This document shows positions 27,584-36,288 of a stretch of 64,000 nucleotides of DNA, piece by piece (position 1 is the first letter of the stretch; each line of letters starts with the position of its first letter). The notes below the pieces were generated by a model. The model was given only the letters and a program-made list of their open reading frames with translations, was not told where the DNA came from and made no database searches. A program made the translations under genes and the position numbers. The DNA is from an uncultured SAR86 cluster bacterium (GTDB lineage Bacteria > Pseudomonadota > Gammaproteobacteria > Magnimaribacterales > D2472), in contig CACOZT010000002.1 of assembly GCA_902631785.1 (NCBI GenBank), positions 82,996 to 146,995 on the forward strand, read 5' to 3'.

Positions 27584-28041
27584 TGGCATTATTTCCAAAT
27601 AAACTAAATAATGAATATCAAGGTTCAAAAATAGCAATTTATGGGCTTTACCCTATTTTTGCTTTATATATATTTAGATCACTTGTACATTTTTTATCAG
27701 AAAATGCAGGTCTTGTTGGAATTGCAACTATAAAAGAACTTCCAATTATAGATACTATAGATCCTAATAATCTAGTTTATTTGTTTGCATCACTTTGGGG
27801 AGCAACACAAGTATCATTAACTTTAATTTTATTAATTTTATTTATTAAATATAAAAGTCTCGTGCCACTAATATATATGATATGTCTTTTAGATCATTGC
27901 TTTAGATTGATTTCAGGCTATCTTCATCCTCTAACTCAAGATTATTATATAAATACACCTCCAGGAGTTATAGGTAATATACCAATACTTATATACTTTA
28001 TGTTAATGTTTTACTTATCTTTAAAAAAAGGAAATAACTAA
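27583..28041 (+). CDS. Unknown four-helix membrane protein
   Basis: I do not recognise this 152-residue protein. It has about four membrane segments: around 19-37 (IAIYGLYPIFALYIFRSL), 66-88 (LVYLFASLWGATQVSLTLIL), 92-110, and 128-147 (VIGNIPILIYFMLMFYLSL). Its ATG overlaps the stop of the metallo-beta-lactamase gene, and one base separates it from the isomerase-like gene, so it belongs to the eight-gene operon. It could anchor the operon's enzymes or act in transport; there is no motif to decide. Confidence 0.7.
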   Translation: MALFPNKLNNEYQGSKIAIYGLYPIFALYIFRSLVHFLSENAGLVGIATIKELPIIDTIDPNNLVYLFASLWGATQVSLTLILLILFIKYKSLVPLIYMICLLDHCFRLISGYLHPLTQDYYINTPPGVIGNIPILIYFMLMFYLSLKKGNN

Positions 28042-28042
28042 C

Positions 28043-28690
28043 GTGATAGATTTGTATTTTTCATATAGGAGTCCATATTCATACCTAATACTACCGAGGA
28101 TGCTTAAGCTAAAGAATAAATATAAGGTAGATATAAATTTTAAAATTGTTTACCCAATAGCGATAAGGATGCCTGAGTGGTTTGATAACAAAAATATATT
28201 CTTTTTTATCCCGTTCATGATGGATTTTAAAAAGAAGGCAAAAAAATTAAATATACCTTTAAATATGCCTTTAAAGCCAGATCCAATTAGGCAAAATACA
28301 TTAACTGGAAAAATATCTGATCACCAGCCATATATATTTGAAGTATGCCATATGGGTCAGCTAATGAGTAACAGAGGTAAAGGAATAGAATTTGCTTATG
28401 AATTATCAACTTTAATTTGGACAGTAAAAGATTGGAATACTGATGATAAATTTAAGAATCTTTTAGCAGATTTTGGTGAAGACTTAGATGAAGTAAGAGA
28501 ATCTATGAAATTAAATGAAAAAAGTTTAGTTGAAGAGATTGAAATGAATCAATTAGATCAAAAGGAAGCTGGCCATCATGGTGTTCCATTGAATGTTTAC
28601 AAAGGTAAATATTATTTTGGTCAAGATGATCCATTTGAGGAATTAATCACTGAATTAATTAATGATGGAGTGATTGCAGATTTTGTATGA
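28043..28690 (+). CDS. 2-hydroxychromene-2-carboxylate isomerase-like (DsbA-fold) protein
   Basis: This 215-residue protein has the thioredoxin-like DsbA/GST-kappa fold. It begins IDLYFSYRSPYSYLILPRM; in the HCCA isomerase branch the serine at this position (S10 here) binds glutathione and there is no CxxC. The C-terminal part has the GVPLNVYKGKYYFGQDD motif of the family. HCCA isomerase acts in naphthalene catabolism, but most homologues have unknown thiol-dependent isomerase roles. The start is GTG 28043 with AAGGA upstream. It overlaps the second dehalogenase homologue by 4 bases (ATGA), so translation is coupled. Confidence 0.83.
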   Translation: MIDLYFSYRSPYSYLILPRMLKLKNKYKVDINFKIVYPIAIRMPEWFDNKNIFFFIPFMMDFKKKAKKLNIPLNMPLKPDPIRQNTLTGKISDHQPYIFEVCHMGQLMSNRGKGIEFAYELSTLIWTVKDWNTDDKFKNLLADFGEDLDEVRESMKLNEKSLVEEIEMNQLDQKEAGHHGVPLNVYKGKYYFGQDDPFEELITELINDGVIADFV

Positions 28691-29748
28691 AGGTATTAAG
28701 AACGCCTGATAAGTATTTTAAAAATATAAAGGGATATCCTTTTAACCCTATTTATACAAATATTGTTGCCGAAGATGGCACTAAAATAAGAATTCATCAT
28801 ATAGATGAAGGTCCAAGCGATGGTCCAACTTTATTGGCTATGCATGGTCAACCTGTTTGGAGTTATTTATATTCTAAAATGATACCTATTTTAAATGAAT
28901 CGGGTATAAGAGTTATTGCTCCAGACCTTGTTGGATATGGTAAATCGGATAAACCAGCATCAAGAGAGGATTATAGTTATCAAAAACAAGTTGACTGGAT
29001 GAATCAATGGCTTGTTGAAAATGATTTAAATAATTTAATATTTTTTGGTCAAGATTGGGGAGGATTAATTGGTCTAAGAATGATTGTAGATAATCCAGAT
29101 AGATTTATTAAAATATCTATGGGTAATACAGGATTACCATATATGCCTAATACTCCACAAAGTGTGATTGATGAAGTAAAAGAATTTAGGAAATCTAAAC
29201 TTAAACTTACTCCACTAAGTATGTCAAAAGAAGTTAGTATGATGGATTCTGGTAAAACTCATCCTGCTTTAAAATTCATGTATTGGCAAAAGTTTTGTTG
29301 GGATACTAAAAATCTTCCAGTTGGCTTATTGAATTCGTCAATGATGGAAAAAAAGCCAAGGAAAGAAATTAGAAACCATTATATTCTTCATAAACTAGGT
29401 TTATCTAAAATATCACCTTATATGAGTGACTTAATGAAAGCTTATGAAGCGCCATTTCCATCTCCTAAATATAAAATGGCGTGTAGAGCTATGCCAAGTC
29501 ATGTACCAATTATTCCTGATAAATCATTAGAGGCTCAAAAGAAAGCAAGAGAATTCTTTAATAAAACTGAAAAACCATTTTTGTCTGTTTTTGCCGGTAA
29601 TGACCCTATTACAAATAATATGGAACAAGATGTATTAAATATGGTTCCAAATGCTATTAAAGCTGAAAACATTGGTGGAGGTCATTTTTTTCAATGGACT
29701 AAAGCTAAAGAATTATCTAAAGTACTAGTTGATTTTATAAAAGATTAA
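28687..29748 (+). CDS. Haloalkane dehalogenase-like hydrolase (cytoplasmic)
   Basis: This 353-residue alpha/beta hydrolase has DhlA-type motifs: [28 protein letters not shown], the nucleophile D123 with halide-binding W124 ([10 protein letters not shown]), the acid Asp in AGNDPITNN, and His in GGGHFFQW. D123/W124 match DhlA D124/W125 in position. It has no signal peptide, unlike the homologue at 24931. It is co-transcribed with three glutathione-transferase-like proteins and an HCCA-isomerase-like protein. Dehalogenase activity is a family-based guess; related proteins include epoxide hydrolases, although those usually lack the tryptophan after Asp. Confidence 0.85.
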   Translation: MKVLRTPDKYFKNIKGYPFNPIYTNIVAEDGTKIRIHHIDEGPSDGPTLLAMHGQPVWSYLYSKMIPILNESGIRVIAPDLVGYGKSDKPASREDYSYQKQVDWMNQWLVENDLNNLIFFGQDWGGLIGLRMIVDNPDRFIKISMGNTGLPYMPNTPQSVIDEVKEFRKSKLKLTPLSMSKEVSMMDSGKTHPALKFMYWQKFCWDTKNLPVGLLNSSMMEKKPRKEIRNHYILHKLGLSKISPYMSDLMKAYEAPFPSPKYKMACRAMPSHVPIIPDKSLEAQKKAREFFNKTEKPFLSVFAGNDPITNNMEQDVLNMVPNAIKAENIGGGHFFQWTKAKELSKVLVDFIKD

Positions 29749-29750
29749 AT

Positions 29751-30434
29751 ATGATTGAATTATATACATCCCCTACTCCAAATGGTCATAAAGTATCTTG
29801 TACATTAGAGGCCATGAACCTTGAATACAATGCAAAACTCGTAAATTTAACAGATGGAGATCAACACAAGCCAGAGTTTTTAAAAATTAGTCCAAATGGA
29901 AGAATTCCTGCAATTATTGATAAAGGAAATAATAACTTACATATGTTTGAATCAGGAGCAATAATGATCTATCTTGCTGAAAAGACTGGGCTTTTAATGT
30001 CAAACGATCCTTTAAAAAAAGCAAAAGTTCTTGAGTGGCTTATGTTTCAAATGGGTGGTGTTGGTCCAATGATGGGTCAGGCAAACGTATTTTTTAGATA
30101 CTTCCCTGAAAAGTTGCAGCCGGCAATAGACAGATATCAAAATGAAAGTAGAAGGCTTTTTGAGGTTCTTGATAAACATCTTAGTGATCACGAATGGTTA
30201 GCAGGAGAATATTCTATAGCTGACATAGCCAATTGGTGCTGGGTAAGAACTCACAATTGGTCTGGAGTATCCACTGATGGTCTAAATAATCTAGATAGAT
30301 GGAAAAATGCTATGTATGATCAACCAGGTATGAAAAAAGGTATAAAGGTCCCTGTTCCAATTGAAAATCTTCTAAAAGATAAAGAAAAACAAAAGGAATT
30401 TGTTAAAAATTCTGGGAAGATTGTTAAAACTTAA
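29751..30434 (+). CDS. Glutathione S-transferase (YfcG/YghU-like)
   Basis: This 227-residue protein has a thioredoxin-like N domain starting [20 protein letters not shown], with the Thr/Pro/Asn in the active-site loop used by nu-class enzymes. The cis-proline and glutathione contacts are NGRIPAI and MFESGAI. The helical C domain contains [18 protein letters not shown], close to YfcG. YfcG-type proteins act as disulfide-bond reductases with glutathione. It lies 2 bases after the dehalogenase gene and 10 before the next transferase. Confidence 0.88.
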   Translation: MIELYTSPTPNGHKVSCTLEAMNLEYNAKLVNLTDGDQHKPEFLKISPNGRIPAIIDKGNNNLHMFESGAIMIYLAEKTGLLMSNDPLKKAKVLEWLMFQMGGVGPMMGQANVFFRYFPEKLQPAIDRYQNESRRLFEVLDKHLSDHEWLAGEYSIADIANWCWVRTHNWSGVSTDGLNNLDRWKNAMYDQPGMKKGIKVPVPIENLLKDKEKQKEFVKNSGKIVKT

Positions 30435-30444
30435 GGAGAAGCCT

Positions 30445-31080
30445 ATGATTAAACTATACTTAACACCAGGTACCAGAGCAGGAAGAGTTGCATGGTTACT
30501 TGAAGAGCTTGAAATTGAGTATGAACTAGAAATATTACCTTTTACTAAAGAGGGATTAAAATCACCAGAACACAGAGCAAGGCATTCTTTGGGGAGAGTT
30601 CCAGTAATTGAAGATGGTAATGTTACTATTTTTGAATCTGGAGCAATAATTCAATATATTCTTGATAAATATGGCGAGGGTAGACTCAAACCTGATATAA
30701 ATTCTGATCAATATCCATACTATCTTCAATGGTTTCATTTCTGTGAAGGAATGGTAATGCCTCCAATGAATCAAATTGTGGTTCAAACAGTGCTGCTTCC
30801 ACCTGACAGAAGAGATGAGACAGTTTTAAATCAAGCTAAAAATCTACTTTCTAAATCTTTATTGCCAGTTAACGAATTTTTAGATTGTAAAGATTACTTA
30901 ATTGGTGAATTTTCAGCAGCTGATTGTATGTTAGGACATTCCTGTTTTATGGCAAATAGATTAGGTTGTGTAAGTGAAGATATGGTAAATATAAAAAACT
31001 ATGTTGCTAATATTGAATCTAGGGAGGCTTTTCAAAAAGCAATAAAGCTTGGTGAAGAAACAGGCAATCCAATTGGATAG
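30445..31080 (+). CDS. Glutathione S-transferase, second copy in the operon
   Basis: This 211-residue protein begins MIKLYLTPGTRAGRVAWLLE. I start it at ATG 30445, which has AAGGAG 6 bases upstream. A longer version from 30400 would run inside the previous gene. The N domain has LGRVPVIEDG (cis-Pro) and FESGAIIQYI (glutathione Ser); the C domain includes LIGEFSAADCMLGH. It differs clearly from the preceding transferase, so the two are paralogues of different classes rather than a recent duplication. Confidence 0.88.
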   Translation: MIKLYLTPGTRAGRVAWLLEELEIEYELEILPFTKEGLKSPEHRARHSLGRVPVIEDGNVTIFESGAIIQYILDKYGEGRLKPDINSDQYPYYLQWFHFCEGMVMPPMNQIVVQTVLLPPDRRDETVLNQAKNLLSKSLLPVNEFLDCKDYLIGEFSAADCMLGHSCFMANRLGCVSEDMVNIKNYVANIESREAFQKAIKLGEETGNPIG

Positions 31081-31086
31081 AATTTG

Positions 31087-32196
31087 ATGTCAGATCCCAT
31101 AAAAGTCTTTGGAAATGTTGGATCTCCTTATACTCAAAAAATCTTATCTTTGCTGAGATATAAAAATATTCCCTACACTGTCTCATGGGGTGATGTGGTT
31201 CAAAATTTGTCTTTTTTAGATATTCAACCTCCAAAGCCAGTTTTATTACCAACAATAGTATTAAAAGACAAAAATGGTTCAGACATTTGTAAAACTGATA
31301 CAACACCAATAATAAGATATCTTGAAGATATCTATAAAGATAAGTCTGTAATCCCGAACTCATCTGTTTTACGTTTTCTAAATTATTTACTAGAGGACTT
31401 TGCTGATGAGTGGACTACAAAATACATGTTCCATTACAGATGGTATTTCAATGAAGATGCTGAGAACGCAAAAAAAATGCTAGTTCTTCAACATAAAATT
31501 GATATTGATGATGAATCAATGAACCAATTTAGTGATGTAATTGCAGATAGACAGATTAATAGACTATGGGTTGTAGGATCAAACAATGATACTGCAAATC
31601 TAATTGATCAAAGTTATAAAAGATATTTACTATTGATGGAAAATCATCTTAAGCATTTACCTTTTATGTTTGGACAACGACCCTCATCATCAGATTTTGG
31701 TTTATATGGTCAACTCACACAACTAGTCGGATTTGATCCTACACCAAGAAATATTGCATACAAAAATTCGCCAAGAACAGTTTCATGGGTAAATATAATG
31801 TCTGATTTATCTGGCTTACATGATAGTGGAGGAATAGGTGAATTCTTTGGAGTAAAAGGTAATAAATCAGATAACAAAAGTAAATTAAATTACTTTGATG
31901 ATCATGATTATGGTTGGATTGATATAGATAATATTCCTGATTCACTTATTCAAATATTTAACGAAGTGGGAAAAGTTTATATTCCTTGTCTAATTGCAAA
32001 TGCAAAAGCATATGAAAATGGTGATGAGGTTTGGGAAACGAATATAGATGGTTCAATATGGAAACAAAAAACATTTCCCTATCAAGTAAAGTGTCTCAAT
32101 TGGATAAAGGATGAGTTCAATAAATTATCAGCTAATGATAAAAAAACTACTCTAGATCTAATTGGCGGAAGTGGTTGTGAAGATATTTTAGACTGA
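31087..32196 (+). CDS. GST-like protein with long C-terminal extension
   Basis: This 369-residue protein has an N-terminal glutaredoxin/GST domain (KVFGNVGSPYTQKILSLLRY) and a GST C domain (HLPFMFGQRPSSSDFGLYGQ). After that about 130 residues follow that ordinary GSTs lack, ending near TLDLIGGSGCEDILD. ATG 31087 is chosen over TTG 31084 immediately before it. The extension contains DYGWIDIDNIPDSLIQIFNE and an apparently folded segment with no motif I know. It is the last gene of the operon, 6 bases after the second transferase, and overlaps the convergent ceramidase-like gene by 9 bases. Confidence 0.78.
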   Translation: MSDPIKVFGNVGSPYTQKILSLLRYKNIPYTVSWGDVVQNLSFLDIQPPKPVLLPTIVLKDKNGSDICKTDTTPIIRYLEDIYKDKSVIPNSSVLRFLNYLLEDFADEWTTKYMFHYRWYFNEDAENAKKMLVLQHKIDIDDESMNQFSDVIADRQINRLWVVGSNNDTANLIDQSYKRYLLLMENHLKHLPFMFGQRPSSSDFGLYGQLTQLVGFDPTPRNIAYKNSPRTVSWVNIMSDLSGLHDSGGIGEFFGVKGNKSDNKSKLNYFDDHDYGWIDIDNIPDSLIQIFNEVGKVYIPCLIANAKAYENGDEVWETNIDGSIWKQKTFPYQVKCLNWIKDEFNKLSANDKKTTLDLIGGSGCEDILD

Positions 32197-33147
32197 TTTT
32201 TCAGATCTGTAGTGATAAAAGAAAAATATTGTAGAAACAGCTGTTAATAAATGCCAGATTCCATGAGCCTGAATAAGAGAATCTGGGTTACAAAATTCTG
32301 AATTCGGATTAATAGTTAAGTTACCTTGAAGCCATATTAACCAAGCAGCAATGTATGCAGTCATTCCAGCAAAGTACCATATGTATGTTCTTTTTCCAGT
32401 TGGTTTTTTGTTAGCTATAAGACCAGGTAACCAAAAAAATATAATCCACCAATACTCACCAATATTTTCAAATACATCAATTGGAAATATTCCAAAAATC
32501 ATTAGCACTAAAAAGCCTAAAAAACCTGAAAAAAATCTCATCCCTGGAGACCAAAATCTATATAAAAACTCACTTATAACCCATAATCCTATTGATACTC
32601 CAAATAAATCTAAACCAATCCCCATACCATAGCCAAATAACCCTCTTAGTAATGCATAGAAAATAACAATGGAGAAGTATGTGGTTAAGAGCGTATTTAC
32701 AGACCAATTAGACATTTTGTAACAGTTATAGAGCCAGGGAAGAATTATGTACATAACCATACTCAAATTATCAGCCCAGCCGCCCCACTCAGTGTTTGTT
32801 CCATGCATCATCATTGATCCAGGTCCCAAATAAACAACAGCGACACCATAAAGAATTGTTATTTTATTTAAACCAGAAAATTCATTAAAAGATGTTTCAT
32901 TTGTAAGCTTATGTAAGATATATAGTCCGGCTACCATAAAACCAAGATTGGTTAATGTATTTATAGGTTCTCTAAAAACACCTCCACTAACTCTTTCACA
33001 CCACCTTGATGCTTCTCCAATGAGAGCTAATGATTCAGTTGATTGAATTAATTGAAAATAGCTTAGGATATAAAAAACTAATAAGAAAATAATACTTATT
33101 ATCAATGTAATAGCAAATGCATTTTCTTTTACAAATAAATTATTCAT
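32188..33147 (-). CDS. Ceramidase-like integral membrane hydrolase
   Basis: This 319-residue protein has about seven to eight membrane helices and motifs of the alkaline ceramidase/CREST superfamily: WCERVSGGVFREPINTLTN, GPGSMMMHGTNTEWGGWADN (a GSxxFHxT...D-type motif) and QAHGIWHLLTA near the C-terminus. The Asp and His residues in these motifs are the expected zinc ligands. Family members cleave ceramides or other lipid amides. The substrate here is open because most gammaproteobacteria lack sphingolipids. It overlaps the upstream amidohydrolase by 8 bases and the convergent GST-like gene by 9. Confidence 0.78.
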   Translation of the reverse strand: MNNLFVKENAFAITLIISIIFLLVFYILSYFQLIQSTESLALIGEASRWCERVSGGVFREPINTLTNLGFMVAGLYILHKLTNETSFNEFSGLNKITILYGVAVVYLGPGSMMMHGTNTEWGGWADNLSMVMYIILPWLYNCYKMSNWSVNTLLTTYFSIVIFYALLRGLFGYGMGIGLDLFGVSIGLWVISEFLYRFWSPGMRFFSGFLGFLVLMIFGIFPIDVFENIGEYWWIIFFWLPGLIANKKPTGKRTYIWYFAGMTAYIAAWLIWLQGNLTINPNSEFCNPDSLIQAHGIWHLLTAVSTIFFFYHYRSEKSV

Positions 33148-34420
33148 TGATGTTATTAAAAAAGACCATACCCTCTTTCATTACAAAAATGACATTTTCC
33201 ATATTATTTATGTCTTCTAGAGGATTTCCAGAAATAGCTATTATGTCAGCGATCTTTCCTACAGAAATAGAACCTAGATTATCTGATTCGCCAAGGAGAT
33301 CAGCTGTAGTTATAGTTGCTGACACTAAAGCATCCATTGGGTTCATTCCATATTTGACCATATATACAAATTCTTCCCAGTTTGTACCATGTGCTTGAAC
33401 CCCAACATCTGTCCCAAAAGCAATTTTTACACCTTTTTTATGTGCTTTTTCAAATGTTGAACCAATTTTAGGACCTACAGACGCCGCCTTAGGTCTTACA
33501 ATTTCTGGAAAATAATTATCAATTTTAGATTTTTTTGCAACAAATTCACCAGCAGAAATTGTTGGCACATAATATGTTCCTCTTTCGATCATTAAATCCA
33601 TAACTTCTTCAGTCATAAAGGTTCCATGTTCAACTGAGTCTACTCCAGCAAGTACTGCTCTTTTCATTCCTTCTGCACCATGGGCATGAACAGCTACCCA
33701 CATACCATAATCCTTTGCAGCTGATACGACTGCTTTAACCTCATCTTCTGTAAATTGAGGATTATCTCCTGATTTAGCAACACTCAATACGCCCCCGGTA
33801 ACAGTAAGTTTTATTCCATCAGCACCATCTTTATATCTTTGTCTGACGGCTGTATAAGCTTCATAAGGTCCGTTTATTACTCCTTGCTCCGGTGACGGAA
33901 AATCATAATCATCAATTGATTTACCGTTTGTTGGATCAGCATGACCGCCTGTTGTTGCAATACTTTTTCCAGATGTAAAAATTCTAGGCCCTATAACATG
34001 ATTAGCTGCTATTGCATCTCTTAAAGATATTGAAACAAATCCACTATCTCCAACTTGTCTAACAGTTGTGAAACCAGCTTTAAGAGTCTTTGCTGCATGA
34101 GCAGTTGCTAAAATTGCTTCTGTTTCTCTTTCTATTTTTATAGGTCTTTCTGCTTTTGACTGATATTCTTGACCTAAATGGACATGCATATCCATTAGAC
34201 CAGGCATCACAAATAGATTTCTTAAATCATAAAGTACATCATCTTTTTCTAATTCGACGAAGCCTTTTTTAATTGCAGTAATACGATTACCATCAACAAT
34301 AATTGAAGATTTATTTATAATCTTTGAATTTTCAACATCAAGATAACTTGATACATAAATTACGGACGAAGCTTTTAAAAGTCCAGCAGATAATAATAAA
34401 AATAAATATATCTTACGCAT
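33140..34420 (-). CDS. Secreted amidohydrolase family protein
   Basis: This 426-residue protein has a signal peptide (residues 1-18, cleavage near LLKAS) and an amidohydrolase TIM barrel. Metal-site residues are H79 and H81 in MDMHVHLGQ, the probably carbamylated lysine in DGIKLTVTGG, histidines in VHAHGAEG and VEHGTF, and the catalytic Asp in AFGTDVG. This matches the imidazolonepropionase-like branch that contains secreted Xaa-Pro dipeptidases and organophosphate acid anhydrolase-like enzymes. Its stop overlaps the ceramidase-like start by 8 bases, so they are probably translated together and may act on one substrate class. Confidence 0.87.
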   Translation of the reverse strand: MRKIYLFLLLSAGLLKASSVIYVSSYLDVENSKIINKSSIIVDGNRITAIKKGFVELEKDDVLYDLRNLFVMPGLMDMHVHLGQEYQSKAERPIKIERETEAILATAHAAKTLKAGFTTVRQVGDSGFVSISLRDAIAANHVIGPRIFTSGKSIATTGGHADPTNGKSIDDYDFPSPEQGVINGPYEAYTAVRQRYKDGADGIKLTVTGGVLSVAKSGDNPQFTEDEVKAVVSAAKDYGMWVAVHAHGAEGMKRAVLAGVDSVEHGTFMTEEVMDLMIERGTYYVPTISAGEFVAKKSKIDNYFPEIVRPKAASVGPKIGSTFEKAHKKGVKIAFGTDVGVQAHGTNWEEFVYMVKYGMNPMDALVSATITTADLLGESDNLGSISVGKIADIIAISGNPLEDINNMENVIFVMKEGMVFFNNINE

Positions 34421-34451
34421 ATACTTATTTTAACTTAAATTTAGTGAAATT

Positions 34452-35381
34452 TTATAAGGCCCCTTCAAGCTCAGGTAAAGCATTAAATAAATCTGCAACT
34501 AAACCATAGTCAGCGACTTGGAATATTGGAGCATCTTCATCTTTGTTGATTGCAACTATAACCTTAGAATCTTTCATGCCGGCAAGATGTTGAATGGCTC
34601 CTGAAATACCAACCGCAATATAAAGATCTGGAGCAACTATTTTTCCTGTTTGACCTACTTGATAATCATTTGGAACGAAGCCAGCATCAACTGCCGCTCT
34701 TGATGCACCAACAGCTGCGCCAAGTTTATCAGCAATAGAATCTAATAAATGGAAATTATCTCCAGACTGCATACCTCTTCCACCAGAAATTACAATATTT
34801 GCTGCAGTTAATTCTGGTCTATCACTTTGAGCTAATTCTTCACCAACAAATTTACTAATATTTGATGAGCCTTCATCATTTATTTCTTGAACCTCAATCC
34901 CGGAATTATTTGTTCCAACAGGATCAAAGGCTGTAGACCTGACTGTTATTACTTTTACACTATCATTTGATTTTACTGTTGCAATACAACTACCAGCATA
35001 AATAGGTCTTTTAAAAGTGTCGTCAGATTCAACAGATATAATATCTGAAATCTGTTGCGAATCTAATTTTGCAGAAACTCGTGGCATAAGATTTTTTCCA
35101 AATGTTGTTGCGGGTGCAAGAATATGTGTAAATCCGTCACAATTTGCAAGAACCAGTGCAGAAACATCCTCTGCTATTAAATTTGAGTATGTCTCACTAT
35201 CACATTTTAAAACTTTAGATACGTTATCAAGTGACTGACATTCACTAATAACATCATCAATATTTGAACCAGCAACTAATATAGATATGTCTCCAGAAAG
35301 AGAATTAGCAGCTGCAACTGTATTAAAAGTTGAGCCTTTTAAGGAATTATTATCATGTTCTGCTATAACTAAAATACTCAT
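34452..35381 (-). CDS. etfA: Electron transfer flavoprotein, alpha subunit
   Basis: ETF carries electrons from acyl-CoA dehydrogenases to the quinone pool. The 309-residue length is typical. The C-terminal FAD-binding domain is clear: [40 protein letters not shown] and [16 protein letters not shown]. It overlaps etfB by 4 bases (ATGA). It acts with ETF-QO (36289), which is encoded divergently across a 158-base gap. Confidence 0.97.
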   Translation of the reverse strand: MSILVIAEHDNNSLKGSTFNTVAAANSLSGDISILVAGSNIDDVISECQSLDNVSKVLKCDSETYSNLIAEDVSALVLANCDGFTHILAPATTFGKNLMPRVSAKLDSQQISDIISVESDDTFKRPIYAGSCIATVKSNDSVKVITVRSTAFDPVGTNNSGIEVQEINDEGSSNISKFVGEELAQSDRPELTAANIVISGGRGMQSGDNFHLLDSIADKLGAAVGASRAAVDAGFVPNDYQVGQTGKIVAPDLYIAVGISGAIQHLAGMKDSKVIVAINKDEDAPIFQVADYGLVADLFNALPELEGAL

Positions 35382-36130
35382 TGAATCACCTTTGCTTCGT
35401 TTTTTAACTTATCAACTAAATCATCTACTGTTTCAACCATAATGCCTGCTTCCCTTGATGGTGGTAACTCTACAGACAACAATTCAGTTCTAGAACCTAA
35501 GTCAAGACCAAGATCTGATGCTGGTATAACGTTTAATTCCTTCTTTTTAGCCTTCATAATGTTTGGTAATGATGCATATCTCGGCTCATTTAATCTAAGA
35601 TCTGTTGTTATTATAGAAGGTATAGTTAATTCAAGTGTTTGAAGACCACCATCAATCTCTCTTGTTACAGTAACTGATGAATCATTTATTTTAACTTCTG
35701 ATGCATTGGTTGCTTGAGGGTAATCAAGCAATGCACCAAGCATTTGTCCAGTCTGATTATTATCACCATCGATAGCTTGCTTGCCTAGTATTATTAAATC
35801 AGGTTTTTCATCTTCAATAATTTTCTGAAGAACTTTGGCTATTGCTAAGGGCTCTAGCAAAGATTCAGTCTCAACTAAAGTAGCTCTATCAGCTCCAAGA
35901 GCTAATGCTGTTCTTAATTGTTCTTGAGAATCTGATTGTCCCACACTTACAGCAATAACTTCAGATGCTGTTCCAGACTCTTTTAATCTTACAGCCTCTT
36001 CTAATGCAATTTCACAAAATGGGTTAACTGCCATTTTAACATTATTCAAATCAACATTTGTGTTGTCGGATAAAGGTCTTACTTTAACGTTATAATCAAC
36101 AACTCTTTTTATTGGAACTAAAATTTTCAT
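35378..36130 (-). CDS. etfB: Electron transfer flavoprotein, beta subunit
   Basis: This 250-residue protein is the AMP-binding beta subunit. It starts [19 protein letters not shown] and contains the signature [17 protein letters not shown]. The recognition-loop region is near [15 protein letters not shown], which docks partner dehydrogenases. It is the first gene of the etfBA unit. Confidence 0.97.
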   Translation of the reverse strand: MKILVPIKRVVDYNVKVRPLSDNTNVDLNNVKMAVNPFCEIALEEAVRLKESGTASEVIAVSVGQSDSQEQLRTALALGADRATLVETESLLEPLAIAKVLQKIIEDEKPDLIILGKQAIDGDNNQTGQMLGALLDYPQATNASEVKINDSSVTVTREIDGGLQTLELTIPSIITTDLRLNEPRYASLPNIMKAKKKELNVIPASDLGLDLGSRTELLSVELPPSREAGIMVETVDDLVDKLKNEAKVIQ

Positions 36131-36288
36131 AATTAATATTTCTTATAAATTAACTTGTAAATTGTACTTATTTATATGTATATTTAATATAAGTTTTGAT
36201 TATTTTTAAATATTTTTAATATAAATACTATTTATAATATAGTATAATTATAATGTATTTTTATTTACTAATACAACACTAAAATCTT
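36131..36288. promoter_or_regulatory. Divergent etfB / ETF-QO control region
   Basis: These 158 bases between divergent etfB and ETF-QO are almost pure A/T. Two overlapping-register TATAAT hexamers (36243-36248 and 36249-36254) lie on the plus strand, about 40 bases before the ETF-QO start. No good -35 match stands at the right distance. The arrangement suits joint control of the electron-transfer pathway. Confidence 0.45.
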
